Source: Bhargavaea changchunensis (lineage in GTDB: Bacteria > Bacillota > Bacilli > Bacillales_A > Planococcaceae). Taken from it: a stretch of DNA of 64,000 nt. The position numbers and the translations under genes were made by a program. The notes under the pieces were generated by a model that searched no databases, had not been told where the DNA came from, and saw only the letters and a list, made by a program, of their open reading frames with translations. The DNA is taken from the NCBI RefSeq assembly GCF_042665595.1, contig NZ_JBHTCT010000036.1, positions 119,172 to 183,171 on the forward strand, written 5' to 3'. Below, one piece after another: positions 24,799 through 33,436 of this stretch (position 1 is the stretch's first letter; the number at the start of each line of letters is the position of its first letter).

Positions 24799-24987
24799 TT
24801 ATCGTTTACTGTATTTCTCCCTGTTTTGGGCAACGGATTGAATCCCCGCAACCAGTGCCACGACTATGAGCACCGCGGCAAGCAGCATGGAACTGATTTT
24901 GAGCGTCATGGATTCAGCGCCGGCCCCTGTCACGGCAATGATGGCGCCGGGGACGATAAACAGGAGAAGGATCCCGATATCCTTCAC
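24799..24987 (-). CDS. Small two-helix membrane protein
   Basis: A 62-residue protein with two membrane segments (IGILLLFIVPGAIIAVTGAG and ISSMLLAAVLIVVALVAGIQ) and a basic tail. GTG 24987 has AAGGAG upstream, inside the end of the preceding gene, 4 bases past its stop; the pair is one transcription unit. No family recognised. Confidence 0.65.
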   Translation of the reverse strand: MKDIGILLLFIVPGAIIAVTGAGAESMTLKISSMLLAAVLIVVALVAGIQSVAQNREKYSKR

Positions 24988-24991
24988 TGCC

Positions 24992-26212
24992 TCACTCCTT
25001 GTCTATCAGGGTTTTCACGAACCGTTCAAGGCGGCGCATCACTTCATCCTCGGAAAGGGTCGTGATGCCGAACCGTCTCCAATGGGAGGCGATGCTGCCC
25101 GGATCCTGTTCCAGCCAGCCGTACACCGCCAGAAGGTCCCAATACCTGCTGTATTTAAAGCTTCGGTCTTTCGACAAATTTTTATACGTGCCCAGGAACC
25201 GATCCGCGACGTTTCCGCCGTGGATCAACTCGAGCGCGACACGCATCCGGCCGACGTCAAGCTGTGCCGGCCCGCTGCCCGCCTGGCCCCAGCCTGTCAG
25301 ACCGGTCACCCGGCCATCCCTGAACAGTACATTGGCCGGCTCAAAACTCCCATGGACAAAGGCCGGAACGGCACCCGCCATTTCCTCCCGGAAAATTTGC
25401 GCGGCCCGCTCCCAGATGGCGCGGTCGATTGCCCAGCCGGGAATGACAGGTTCTGCCGCCCGCCGGAGTGCCTTCGCTTCCGGCATCCGGGCCGTGTGGG
25501 TGGTGGTTAATATACCCGCAATTTCATCAGTCCAAGCCTCAAAATCGAGCGGCTGCAAAAATGGGTATCCTTCCATTTGGGCCATCAGCAGGAACCGGCC
25601 TTCGGCGGCTTTCGCTTCCGGGGCAGGAAGATCGCGGTCGGCGGCAACCGTCAGGGCGTTCATTTCCCGCTTTGCCGCTTGTTCCGAGACCGTTTCTTTC
25701 ACAACAAAGTGTTCGCCGTTTTCATTGCGGAACGAGTAGGCGAGTCCCTCCGACGGAAGACGCCGAAACGATTTGAGTACGGATAAACCGACTTCCGCAT
25801 CAACCCATTCCATCGTCTTATCGGGAAGATCGATGGTCGGCAACAAGTTCTTCCGCCAGAACAGCAGACCAAGCAGGGCACCGCCGGCAATGAGGATGAA
25901 AGCGGGCCAGTTGATGACCGTCGCGCTCAGCACAAACGCCACAACAGCCGCCCCGAATTTCTTTTTCCAGATGAGCATGACCCCGAGCAGCGTCAGGATC
26001 ACCCCGAACACCGTCGGGAACAGGATCGCATCCAGCCGGATCCAGATCCCCTGCGTCACTTCCACCTTGATCGGATCACCATAGCCCGGAATACAGAGCG
26101 CCCCGTACACCCGGAGCCAGTACATATAGTAGTAATACACCGTATACAGCCCGCCAGCCAGGACGAGCAGCCCCGGGAGATAATCGCGGATTGGGCGTGC
26201 CATCGAAGTCAT
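24992..26212 (-). CDS. Membrane-anchored APH/choline-kinase-fold protein lacking catalytic residues
   Basis: A 406-residue protein. The first ~125 residues carry three or four membrane helices (YLPGLLVLAGGLYTVYYYYMYW, LFPTVFGVILTLLGVMLIW, AAVVAFVLSATVI, AFILIAGGALLGLLFW). The rest has the aminoglycoside phosphotransferase fold. At the active site the family's HGDxxPxN reads HGSFEPANVLF (Asp to Ser), and the metal-binding Asp of the later (L/I)IDW reads LTGW (Asp to Gly). It is therefore probably a pseudokinase, perhaps a membrane-bound ligand sensor. ATG 26212 is 7 bases after AGGAGGG; ATG 26218 is too close. Confidence 0.78.
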   Translation of the reverse strand: MTSMARPIRDYLPGLLVLAGGLYTVYYYYMYWLRVYGALCIPGYGDPIKVEVTQGIWIRLDAILFPTVFGVILTLLGVMLIWKKKFGAAVVAFVLSATVINWPAFILIAGGALLGLLFWRKNLLPTIDLPDKTMEWVDAEVGLSVLKSFRRLPSEGLAYSFRNENGEHFVVKETVSEQAAKREMNALTVAADRDLPAPEAKAAEGRFLLMAQMEGYPFLQPLDFEAWTDEIAGILTTTHTARMPEAKALRRAAEPVIPGWAIDRAIWERAAQIFREEMAGAVPAFVHGSFEPANVLFRDGRVTGLTGWGQAGSGPAQLDVGRMRVALELIHGGNVADRFLGTYKNLSKDRSFKYSRYWDLLAVYGWLEQDPGSIASHWRRFGITTLSEDEVMRRLERFVKTLIDKE

Positions 26213-26282
26213 GGCCATCCCTCCTATTGATGTGCAGCCGGAATCGATGAGGCCGGCCGTCTGGATGGGTGGAGCGATTTTC

Positions 26283-26408
26283 GCGAATGACGAGATGTTC
26301 TTTCTGAATGATGAAACCTGAGTCGTGAATGACGAGACTCAGGCAACGAATGACGAAACCGGGGACGTGAATGACGAAATCGCACGCCCGAGTGCCGGGA
26401 TTGGAGCT
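26283..26408. repeat. 21-bp-period array, word GTGAATGACGAAAC (5-6 units)
   Basis: Units start at 26283, 26304, 26325, 26346 and 26367, with a degenerate sixth at 26388. A second word, GTGTTAC, occurs just beyond at 26427 and 26448, also 21 bases apart. The whole region between the pseudokinase and the amidohydrolase is taken up by these words. Confidence 0.92.
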
Positions 26409-26478
26409 GGCAACGGCCGGGAATGGGTGTTACGCAACCCGCCGCGAGTGTTACCAACGCTCCGCTTCTCCCGTTCCC

Positions 26479-28050
26479 TCACTTCCTGAACTGGACGTCC
26501 CCGTCGACGACCGTCATGACGACATTCGCCCTGACGATATCGTCTTCCGCCACGCGCTCCAGGTCGGAATCGACAACGGTGAAATCTGCGAAGTGGCCCG
26601 GTGCGATCTTGCCGCGGATGTCTTCCTGGCCAAGCACTTTCGCCGCTTCCGTCGTATAAAGGCGGAGCGCCTCGTAGCGGGAAAGTTTCTCTTCCGGCAG
26701 GTAGCCGCCTTCTTTCGGGTCATCCGGAAGCTTTCTGGCAACGGCCGTGTAGATGCCAAGGAGCGGATCCGGAGAGTCGACCGGCGTGTCGGAGCCCCCG
26801 CCGCAGATGAACCCGCGGTCCATGAGCTTTTTCCAGGCGTAGGCCCACTCCAGCCGCTCCGGCCCAAGGCGCTCCGCCACCCACGGGAAGTCCGAGCCGA
26901 CGAAGATCGGCTGGATATCAAGGATGATCGGGAGCTTCTCCATGCGGTCCACCAGATCTTCGCGCAGCACGCACACGTGGATCAGCCGGTCCCGCTTGCC
27001 TTCCGGACATGGGTATTTCTCGATTGCTTCGATCGCCATCTCCGCTGCCGCATCGCCGATCACGTGCACTGCGATCGCCTCGCCGTGGCTGCGCGCAAGA
27101 CGCACCAATTCTTCCGTCTCGTTCTGTGTAAGGACGAACGTGCCGCGGTTGCCCGGGTCATCCGAGTAGTCCTCCGACAGCGCAGCCGTCTTGCCGCCGA
27201 GCGCACCGTCGATAAAGAACTTCATCGCGCCCGGCTCCGCCCACTCGCTGTAAGCCACATCCGCTTTCATCATGTCATCGAACACTGTGGAGCGGCGCAG
27301 CAGATGGGCGCGGAACTTCCGCTTGCCCTCACCGAGCACCTCTTGGAACGCCTTCATCGGATTTTCGTAGCCGCCAAAGTAGCCGAGGTCATCCGTATGG
27401 CCACCCGTCAGCCCCATTGCTGCGAGATCATCCACTGCCGCTTCAAGCGCAGTGCGGATCGCTTCCTCTGTCGGATGCGGGATGATCGTCTCGACCAGAT
27501 CCTGGGCGTCCTCCTTCAGGAAGCCGGTCGGATTTCCGTCAGCGTCCCGGACGATGACGCCCCCCTCCGGATCCGGGGTCTCTTTCGTAATGCCGGCAAG
27601 CTGCAGCGCCGCCGAGTTCGCGAGCAGCATGTGGCGGCATGTGCGCTTCAGCATCATCGGCTTGTCCGTCACGGCATCCAGTTCCGCAAGCGTCGGGACG
27701 TGCCGGTCCGGGAACAGATTCTCATCCCAGCCCTCGCCGAGCACCCATGAGCCTTCCGGGACCGACTCCGCCGCCTTCCGCATGGTTTCAAGCAGCTCGT
27801 CCGATGACGTCACCGCGGATAGATTGTTGCTCAAAAGCTGCCGGCCGTGGCCGATCAGATGCATATGCGTATCGACAAACCCCGGATAGACAACCGCCCC
27901 GCCGACATTTTCCTCCCGGTCGGCCTGAGCCTTCAGCTCTTCGTATGTACCGGTCGCGGCAATCCGGCCGTCCTCCACGAGCACGGCCTCGACCGTATGC
28001 CCTTCCTGTTCCATCGTTACGAACGATCCTCCATGCCAGAGTGTTTTCAT
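26479..28050 (-). CDS. YtcJ-like amidohydrolase
   Basis: A 523-residue metal-dependent hydrolase of the YtcJ/amidohydrolase_3 group: YPGFVDTHMHLIGHG (metal-binding HxH), GFLKEDAQDL, then HVIGDAAAEMAIEAIEKYP and GSDFPWVAERLGPE / GGGSDTPVDSPDPLLGIYTAV with the terminal Asp ligand. The substrate is unknown. ATG 28050 has GGAGGA seven bases upstream. Monocistronic. Confidence 0.9.
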   Translation of the reverse strand: MKTLWHGGSFVTMEQEGHTVEAVLVEDGRIAATGTYEELKAQADREENVGGAVVYPGFVDTHMHLIGHGRQLLSNNLSAVTSSDELLETMRKAAESVPEGSWVLGEGWDENLFPDRHVPTLAELDAVTDKPMMLKRTCRHMLLANSAALQLAGITKETPDPEGGVIVRDADGNPTGFLKEDAQDLVETIIPHPTEEAIRTALEAAVDDLAAMGLTGGHTDDLGYFGGYENPMKAFQEVLGEGKRKFRAHLLRRSTVFDDMMKADVAYSEWAEPGAMKFFIDGALGGKTAALSEDYSDDPGNRGTFVLTQNETEELVRLARSHGEAIAVHVIGDAAAEMAIEAIEKYPCPEGKRDRLIHVCVLREDLVDRMEKLPIILDIQPIFVGSDFPWVAERLGPERLEWAYAWKKLMDRGFICGGGSDTPVDSPDPLLGIYTAVARKLPDDPKEGGYLPEEKLSRYEALRLYTTEAAKVLGQEDIRGKIAPGHFADFTVVDSDLERVAEDDIVRANVVMTVVDGDVQFRK

Positions 28051-28233
28051 TCCCATTCCTCCAAATCACGCAATTTTTCTTTTAGTGTAGCACTTTTCAG
28101 ACAGATAAAGTGTGAAGGGATTAAGGAGAATTCATCTCACATCTGACCTTCTCATTTTCTGGAAAACTGACCCTTTCCTATTTATGTTAAAACCAATATG
28201 TTTACTACACTTAAGTTGAAAGGAAGACGGTCC

Positions 28234-28494
28234 ATGGAAGACCCAAGACCCTTGGCCAAACTAACCGACAGCATGCTGGCTGATTGGATGGACGAGCAGG
28301 AAGCAACCGCCGGCTACGTTCCCATACACATTTATGATGAAACGAAGCGAGTGACCATTCACGCCTTCAGCCAGGAAAAAGGCTGCCTCATGAAAGTCGT
28401 CTACCACCGCCAATCCGGGGAACGGACCGTCGAACGGTTCGATGTACAGTCCGGAGAAATGATGATCCGCCGTACAGCCAGAATAATGGATTGA
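28234..28494 (+). CDS. Hypothetical 86-residue protein
   Basis: A small soluble protein (VPIHIYDETKRVTIHAFSQEKGCLMKVVYHRQSGERTVERFDVQSGEMMIRRTARI), likely a beta-rich domain after an acidic helix (LTDSMLADWMDEQEA). I do not recognise a family. ATG 28234 follows AAAGGA; ATG 28198 lacks a ribosome binding site. Followed by its own terminator. Confidence 0.65.
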   Translation: MEDPRPLAKLTDSMLADWMDEQEATAGYVPIHIYDETKRVTIHAFSQEKGCLMKVVYHRQSGERTVERFDVQSGEMMIRRTARIMD

Positions 28495-28549
28495 TTTATT
28501 TATGCGCTTTACGTCCGTAATTCAATGATGTTCGCGTATGAAATAATTA

Positions 28550-28592
28550 AAGAGCCTCCGATTCCGGTCATGCCGAATCAGAGGCTCTTTTG
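28550..28592 (+). terminator. Terminator
   Basis: AAGAGCCTC and GAGGCTCTT arms (with inner GATTC/GAATC) followed by TTGTGT. Confidence 0.85.
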
Positions 28593-28671
28593 TGTGTCCC
28601 AACATCGTCCAGCCTGCGGATCCCTATGATACAGTGGCTATATAGTCCATCACCACTGGGGGATCATGACG

Positions 28672-29628
28672 ATGTTAAACAGAGAGAAATTAGAGAATCA
28701 CCAGGTGCTGCTCTACGTCGCTGTCCTTGCCGCGGCGTTCGGATTCGGGCTCTTGGCGCCGGATCTTGCCGAAAAAAACGGCGGGTCCATTTCGATCATT
28801 ATCGCGATTCTCATGTACAGCATGTTTTCGCAGATTCCGTTTGTGTCGCTGAGAGATGCGTTCGGGAACCGCCGTTATCTGGCTGCGGTATTGCTCACGA
28901 ATTATATTGCCGTCCCGGCCGTGGTGTGGATTCTTTCGGGATTCCTGCCGGACAACACGCCGCTTCTGCTCGGGTTCTTCCTCGTTTTGCTGACGCCCTG
29001 CATTGATTACGTCATTGTGTTCACGGCGCTCGGCAGGGGAAACGAAAAACTGGTCCTGATGTCCACGCCGATCCTCTTCATCACCCAAATGCTTTTGTTG
29101 CCGGTCTACCTCTGGCTGTTCATGGGTGAGACCGCGACAGGCATCGTCCAATCCGGCCCATTTCTGGAGGCGTTTGTCGGTTTGATCGTGATTCCGCTCG
29201 GCATCGCCATCGCCGTCCAGCTGTTTGCGCGCAGATCAGCTGCGGGTGACCGGCTTGTCGGCTTATCGGCATGGCTGCCCGTTCCGTTCATGGCACTGAC
29301 CCTTTTTGTCGTCGTCGCGTCCCAGATCGGCAAAGTCTCGGTCTTTATCGATCAAATCATCAAAGTCATTCCGCTCTATATCGCCTTCATGGCCATCATG
29401 CCGGTGATCTCACGATGGGTCGCCAAGCAGATGGGGCTCGATAACGGGGCGGGCCGCGCTCTGGCCTTTAGCGGGGCCACACGGAACTCGCTCGTCGTCC
29501 TTCCGCTCGCGCTGTCACTTCCCGGCGAGGCAAGCACGTTGGTCGCGGCGGTCATCGTCACACAGACCATCGTGGAGCTCGCAGGGGAACTGGTCTACAT
29601 CCGGTGGATACCCAAGCTGGTGAAATGA
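28672..29628 (+). CDS. ACR3/BASS-family carrier (arsenite efflux-like)
   Basis: A 318-residue protein with ten predicted helices, of the bile acid:sodium symporter/ACR3 superfamily. The ACR3-like segments LTPCIDYVIVFTALGRGNEKL (with the Cys important for arsenite) and LAFSGATRNSLVVLPLALSLP are clear. No arsR or arsC is adjacent, so arsenite as substrate is inference. ATG 28672 has GGGGGA eight bases upstream. Confidence 0.83.
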   Translation: MLNREKLENHQVLLYVAVLAAAFGFGLLAPDLAEKNGGSISIIIAILMYSMFSQIPFVSLRDAFGNRRYLAAVLLTNYIAVPAVVWILSGFLPDNTPLLLGFFLVLLTPCIDYVIVFTALGRGNEKLVLMSTPILFITQMLLLPVYLWLFMGETATGIVQSGPFLEAFVGLIVIPLGIAIAVQLFARRSAAGDRLVGLSAWLPVPFMALTLFVVVASQIGKVSVFIDQIIKVIPLYIAFMAIMPVISRWVAKQMGLDNGAGRALAFSGATRNSLVVLPLALSLPGEASTLVAAVIVTQTIVELAGELVYIRWIPKLVK

Positions 29629-29631
29629 AAC

Positions 29632-29664
29632 AAGCCCCCGAAACCAAATTGGTTCGGGGGCTTG
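29632..29664. terminator. Bidirectional terminator
   Basis: AAGCCCCCGAA and TTCGGGGGCTT arms around CCAAATTGG between converging genes. Confidence 0.9.
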
Positions 29665-29676
29665 CCGATTTCCACA

Positions 29677-30414
29677 TTATTGTGCCGTGTATCCGCCGTC
29701 GACGATCAGACTGGAGCCGGTCATGAAGCTGGAGTCGTCGGATGCGAGGAACAGGACCGCTTTCGCGATTTCTTCCGCCTGGCCAAGACGTCCAACCGGA
29801 GTGGCCGCTTTCAGACCATCCTTCATCTCTTCCGGAATAATCGGCGTGTCGATGAAGCCCGGGCAGATGGCGTTGATGCGGATGTTGCGGTCCGCGTATT
29901 CAACTGCCAAGCCGCGTGTCAGGTTGACGACGCCGCCCTTCGAAGCGGCATACGGCGCGTTTTGCGCGACACCGACATGTCCGTACATCGATGCCGTGTT
30001 GACCATGACACCGCCGCCTGTTTTCAGGAAACCGCGCAATGCTTCGCGCGCAACGAGGAATACCCCGTCGAGGTCGACGCTTACTGTCTTGCGCCATTCT
30101 TCGTAGGTCAGTTCATCGGATGGCTTGTTGACGCCGATGCCTGCGTTGTTGAAAACGACATCGACTTGGCCGAATTGGCCTGCCGCTTCCTTGAACAGGT
30201 TCTGTACGTCATCTTCACTTGTGACGTTCGTCTTCACGAAGAGTGCTTCAGTGCCGGAGTTCGTCAGCTCTTCCATTACCGCCTGACCCTTTTCTTCGTT
30301 CAGGTCGGCGATGACGATCTTCGCGCCTTCTTTAGCGAACAGCAGGGCCGATGCTTTTCCGATGCCGGAAGCTCCGCCGGTTACGACTGCCACTTTGCCT
30401 TCAAGTTTACCCAT
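29677..30414 (-). CDS. SDR-family oxidoreductase
   Basis: A 245-residue classical short-chain dehydrogenase: NAD(P)-binding VVTGGASGIGKASA, NNAGIG, catalytic Ser-Tyr-Lys in MVNTASMYG and YAASKGGV, and PGFIDTPI. The acidic residue after strand 2 (VIADLNEEKG) favours NAD(H). It is like glucose 1-dehydrogenase/FabG-type enzymes; substrate unknown. ATG 30414 follows AAAGGAG. Confidence 0.92.
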   Translation of the reverse strand: MGKLEGKVAVVTGGASGIGKASALLFAKEGAKIVIADLNEEKGQAVMEELTNSGTEALFVKTNVTSEDDVQNLFKEAAGQFGQVDVVFNNAGIGVNKPSDELTYEEWRKTVSVDLDGVFLVAREALRGFLKTGGGVMVNTASMYGHVGVAQNAPYAASKGGVVNLTRGLAVEYADRNIRINAICPGFIDTPIIPEEMKDGLKAATPVGRLGQAEEIAKAVLFLASDDSSFMTGSSLIVDGGYTAQ

Positions 30415-30565
30415 CACTCAACACTCCTTTGTTATATACCTTGAATTCAAGATAACTCTTTTTCACCAATTCGTCAAAGCTTCTGCTCAACATTGAGCAC
30501 ACCGACCGACACCCTCCTGAGTTTCCCCTATACTGAGAGAAAAGAAACGAAAGGAGGAGAATCCA

Positions 30566-30895
30566 TTGTCCATCACTGCACTGAAATTCGTGCGGGCCGT
30601 GGGGATCGCGGACGGTGTATCGCTGCTTGTGCTGCTGTTTATCGCCATGCCGCTGAAATATATGGCCGGCATGCCTCTGGCTGTTTCAATCGTCGGCGCC
30701 ATCCACGGCGGTATATTCGTCACCTACCTCTTGGCCCTCCTCCTGGCTCAGATCGTAGTCCGTTGGAACATCATCTGGTCGGTGCTCGGCATCGCGGCCG
30801 CCTTCGTGCCATTTGCCAACTTTGTGCTCGACCGGAAGTTCAAGAAGATGCAAAAGGAACGCGAAGAAGAGACCGGCATCCAGGTGGTTTCGTAA
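30566..30895 (+). CDS. DUF3817 membrane protein
   Basis: A 109-residue protein with three membrane helices and the DUF3817 pattern (RAVGIADGVSLLVLLFIAMPLKYMAG, VGAIHGGIFVTYLLAL, FVPFANFVLDRKFKK). Family role unknown. The start is TTG 30566 after AAGGAGGAGA. Confidence 0.88.
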   Translation: MSITALKFVRAVGIADGVSLLVLLFIAMPLKYMAGMPLAVSIVGAIHGGIFVTYLLALLLAQIVVRWNIIWSVLGIAAAFVPFANFVLDRKFKKMQKEREEETGIQVVS

Positions 30896-30904
30896 TCCAT
30901 ATAG

Positions 30905-30940
30905 AAAAGGCAGCCGTCCCCGTGGACCGGCTGCCTTTTT
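30905..30940. terminator. Bidirectional terminator
   Basis: AAAAGGCAGCCG and CGGCTGCCTTTTT arms between the DUF3817 and pirin genes. Confidence 0.88.
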
Positions 30941-31682
30941 ACATCCTTTTGATTCCGCTGATCGTCCCTGAGTCGGTCATTTCCGCATCGACATCCACGA
31001 GGAACAGCACGAGCACTGCAGGCTCAAGGACCGCCAGCCCTGACAGCTCCCGAGCCGCTCCGCTCACCCCGTCCCCTTTCCCAAGGACTTCCCCGCCGGC
31101 TTGGATGCTGCCCTGGAATACATAGAGCCACGGCGTATAACCTTCCATTTCCGGTACCATGAGTTCCGCTCCTGCTTCCGCCTTTGCATCATAAACCGCT
31201 ACACGCTGGCGGATCTCAAGCGGTGCACCAGTCCCGGCCGGCCCTCCGATGAGCGTCCAGCCGTCCTCATCCGGCTCTCCTGCCTTCCAGAACCGGACGC
31301 TCGGTTCCAAGTCCGCCTTTTCCGGCCGGATCAGAATCTGCAGCATCTCCACATCTTCTTGCGGCGCCGACTCCTCGTGGAAAAAGCTCCTGCCCGCATT
31401 CATCATCATGTGCCGTCCGGGCGAAAGCAGCTCTTCCTCCCCGTCGGAATCGCGGTGCAGCATCTGACCTGAACCGATATAGCTCAGGATCTCATCGTTC
31501 ACATGCTCATGCATCCTGATCTTCGTGCCCTTCCTGATCGTCGCGTGATCGAACCGCGCCAGCGGCCCGAAAGAATAGTCGTCGCTGTCTTTGTCTTGAT
31601 TGACCAGGCCAGGACGGTTCACCTTCAGGCTGAAAAACTTGTTGCCCGCCGGAAATGCCTGGCTGCTCCGGTAAATGTCCAT
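30939..31682 (-). CDS. Pirin-family protein
   Basis: A 247-residue bicupin of the pirin family: FGPLARFDHATIRKGTKIRMHEHVNDEILSYI supplies the first metal site (HEH, E), followed by GRHMMMNAGRSFFHEE. Some bacterial pirins are quercetinases or bind metabolic enzymes; the role here is not shown. The second cupin has lost most metal ligands, as is usual. Confidence 0.87.
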   Translation of the reverse strand: MDIYRSSQAFPAGNKFFSLKVNRPGLVNQDKDSDDYSFGPLARFDHATIRKGTKIRMHEHVNDEILSYIGSGQMLHRDSDGEEELLSPGRHMMMNAGRSFFHEESAPQEDVEMLQILIRPEKADLEPSVRFWKAGEPDEDGWTLIGGPAGTGAPLEIRQRVAVYDAKAEAGAELMVPEMEGYTPWLYVFQGSIQAGGEVLGKGDGVSGAARELSGLAVLEPAVLVLFLVDVDAEMTDSGTISGIKRM

Positions 31683-31847
31683 CGTTCTCCCCCCAGACGT
31701 TGTTAGGTAAAGTGTATCTCAGGAAGCGCACTTGCCAAACAAAACTGCCCGGCCCCCGTCCCGCCCATGAATTTCCAGCACAGATAAGATGTATGATAAA
31801 CTTGTCTTGCAATTGGCTTGTCAATTCTATTAGTGAGCTGAGAATAC

Positions 31848-32663
31848 ATGGATTATTTCACAGGAAAACTGATTTTCATCATTCTGTTCATTTTTATTAT
31901 CCACTCCATCGAAACGCTTGCCTATGCCGTCCGGCTTTCAGGAGCAAGGGTCAAGATGATCGCGTCCGCTTTGTCTCTTTTTAATATCATGGTGATCGTG
32001 TCCAGATTGGCAAATATGATGCAGCAGCCTTTCACCGGAAGTCTGATCGACACGGCTCCGAAAGAGAACGCCTTGGAATTTGTGGAAGTCCAGTTCCGCA
32101 TGCTGATCGGAGCTTCCACTGCCGGAACGCTTTTCGGAATCCTCTTGCTGCCGACATTCACCGCATTATTTTCAAGGGCGATCATTCACTTGTCTGCGGA
32201 AAAAGGGTCTGTCCCTTCCCTGATGAAGAGGCTTCTCTCCCCGCAGTACATCAGAAGGGGACTGAACCATTTCAGCTTCCCAAGAGTTCAGTATCTGAAA
32301 GGGGTCAAGTTCAAAGAGTTCCCGATCCGGCTGTTTTTCATCAACATGCTCATCACGGCCATCTATACAATAGGCGTCCTGAGCGCCCTGTACGCTGCCC
32401 TGCTGGCACCTGAAAGAGCGGCCACCGCCGTCATGGCTTCCGGTCTGATCAATGGAATCGCCACGATTCTTCTCGTTATTTTTATCGATCCGAAAATTTC
32501 CGTAATCGCTGACGACGTTGTCAATCGCAGGGGAAGCTACATACAGCTGAAAAGCATGTCCATCATGATGATTGCCTCCAGGCTATGCGGCACGATTCTG
32601 GCGCAGTTTTTGTTTTTGTGGGGCGCCAAGTATATCGCCTGGTTCACCCGATTCATCGTGTGA
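31848..32663 (+). CDS. amj: Lipid II flippase Amj
   Basis: A 271-residue membrane protein matching Amj (YdaH) over its length: FIFIIHSIETLAYAVRLSGARVKMIASALSLFNIMVIVSRLANMMQQP, RRGLNHFSFPRVQYLKGVKFKEFP and IDPKISVIADDVVNRRGSY. Amj is the alternate flippase for the lipid-linked peptidoglycan precursor, used when MurJ is missing or blocked. It is followed by the promoter of queF. Confidence 0.92.
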   Translation: MDYFTGKLIFIILFIFIIHSIETLAYAVRLSGARVKMIASALSLFNIMVIVSRLANMMQQPFTGSLIDTAPKENALEFVEVQFRMLIGASTAGTLFGILLLPTFTALFSRAIIHLSAEKGSVPSLMKRLLSPQYIRRGLNHFSFPRVQYLKGVKFKEFPIRLFFINMLITAIYTIGVLSALYAALLAPERAATAVMASGLINGIATILLVIFIDPKISVIADDVVNRRGSYIQLKSMSIMMIASRLCGTILAQFLFLWGAKYIAWFTRFIV

Positions 32664-32678
32664 TCCCCCCGCCAACCA

Positions 32679-32707
32679 TTGACCGTCCCCAAAAATTTCT
32701 ATATGAT
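32679..32707 (+). promoter_or_regulatory. Sigma-A promoter of queF
   Basis: TTGACC (32679-32684) and TATGAT (32702-32707) spaced by 17 bases, 33 bases before the preQ1 aptamer. Confidence 0.78.
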
Positions 32708-32740
32708 AATAGCGACAACTCAATGCCCGGACTCGCCGGG

Positions 32741-32776
32741 AGAGGTTCATAGCGGATACCCTCTATAAAAAACTAT
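32741..32776 (+). promoter_or_regulatory. PreQ1-I riboswitch (queF leader)
   Basis: AGAGGTTC, ATAGCGGATACCCTCT and the A-rich TATAAAAAACTA tail form the class I preQ1 aptamer: P1 AGAGG/CCTCT, an H-type pseudoknot and the adenine-rich strand. It is followed by a terminator at 32795, so control is probably by transcription termination when preQ1 is abundant. Confidence 0.9.
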
Positions 32777-32794
32777 GGATTCATGACGATTCAG

Positions 32795-32829
32795 GCCATG
32801 TCCATGCCGGACACGGCTTTTTGTTTTTT
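32795..32829 (+). terminator. Riboswitch-associated terminator
   Basis: Stem GCC-TGTCC / GGACA-GGC followed by TTTTTGTTTTTTA, 20 bases after the preQ1 aptamer. Confidence 0.7.
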
Positions 32830-32841
32830 ATGGGACCCACC

Positions 32842-32887
32842 AAGCCTCTCTCGTGCATGCCGGGCGCATTGCACAAGGAGGCTTTTT
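32842..32887 (+). promoter_or_regulatory. Hairpin that masks the queF ribosome binding site
   Basis: AAGCCTC (32842-32848) pairs with GAGGCTT (32878-32884); inner GTGC/GCAC arms extend the stem. The right arm contains the queF Shine-Dalgarno AAGGAGG and is followed by T residues, so the structure could act as a second terminator or as a translation block. Confidence 0.6.
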
Positions 32888-32891
32888 TATC

Positions 32892-33392
32892 ATGTCCGGC
32901 AGAAGCCAAGAACAAGGACTGAAAGATCTGACCCTGCTGGGGAATCAGAATACCCAATACTCGACCGAATACGCGCCGGAAGTGCTGGAGGCGGTCGATA
33001 ATCTCCACTCGAACCGCGATTATTTCGTGAAGTTCAACTGCCCGGAGTTCACGAGCCTGTGCCCGATCACCGGACAGCCGGATTTCGCGACGATGTACAT
33101 CTCGTTTATCCCGGATAAGAAACTCGTTGAAAGCAAGTCGCTGAAGCTGTACCTGTTCAGCTTCCGCAACCACGGCGACTTCCACGAGGACTGCGTGAAC
33201 ATCATCATGAACGACCTCATCAAGCTGCTCGACCCGCGCTACATCGAGGTGTGGGGCAAGTTCACGCCGCGCGGCGGCATCTCGATCGACCCGTGGTGCA
33301 ACTATGGCCGTCCGGGCACGAAGTATGAGGAAATCGCCAGCTACCGGCTTATGAATCATGACATGAATCCGGAGACAATCGACAACCGCTGA
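32892..33392 (+). CDS. queF: NADPH-dependent 7-cyano-7-deazaguanine reductase QueF
   Basis: A 166-residue QueF of the short (Bacillus) type that reduces preQ0 to preQ1 for queuosine in tRNA. Catalytic Cys in EFTSLCPITGQPDFATMYISFIP, the QueF motif ESKSLKLYLFSFRNHGDFHED, and the C-terminal WGKFTPRGGISIDPWCNYG are all present. ATG 32892 follows AAGGAGG; an earlier in-frame codon at 32853 lies inside the leader hairpin. It is controlled by the preQ1 riboswitch upstream and separated from queC by a second riboswitch. Confidence 0.96.
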   Translation: MSGRSQEQGLKDLTLLGNQNTQYSTEYAPEVLEAVDNLHSNRDYFVKFNCPEFTSLCPITGQPDFATMYISFIPDKKLVESKSLKLYLFSFRNHGDFHEDCVNIIMNDLIKLLDPRYIEVWGKFTPRGGISIDPWCNYGRPGTKYEEIASYRLMNHDMNPETIDNR

Positions 33393-33402
33393 CCGATTCG
33401 GA

Positions 33403-33436
33403 AGAAGTTCTTAGCGACCTTCTCTAAAAAACTAAG
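33403..33436 (+). promoter_or_regulatory. Second preQ1-I riboswitch (queC leader)
   Basis: AGAAGTTC, TTAGCGACCTTCTCT and the TAAAAAACTAAG tail again give a class I preQ1 aptamer, 11 bases after the queF stop. I see no strong terminator between it and queC; a 21-bp array fills the leader. Confidence 0.85.

Noticed and set aside
26371..27750. 459-codon open frame opposite the amidohydrolase
   Set aside because: Shadow of a well-supported gene with intact metal-binding motifs on the minus strand.
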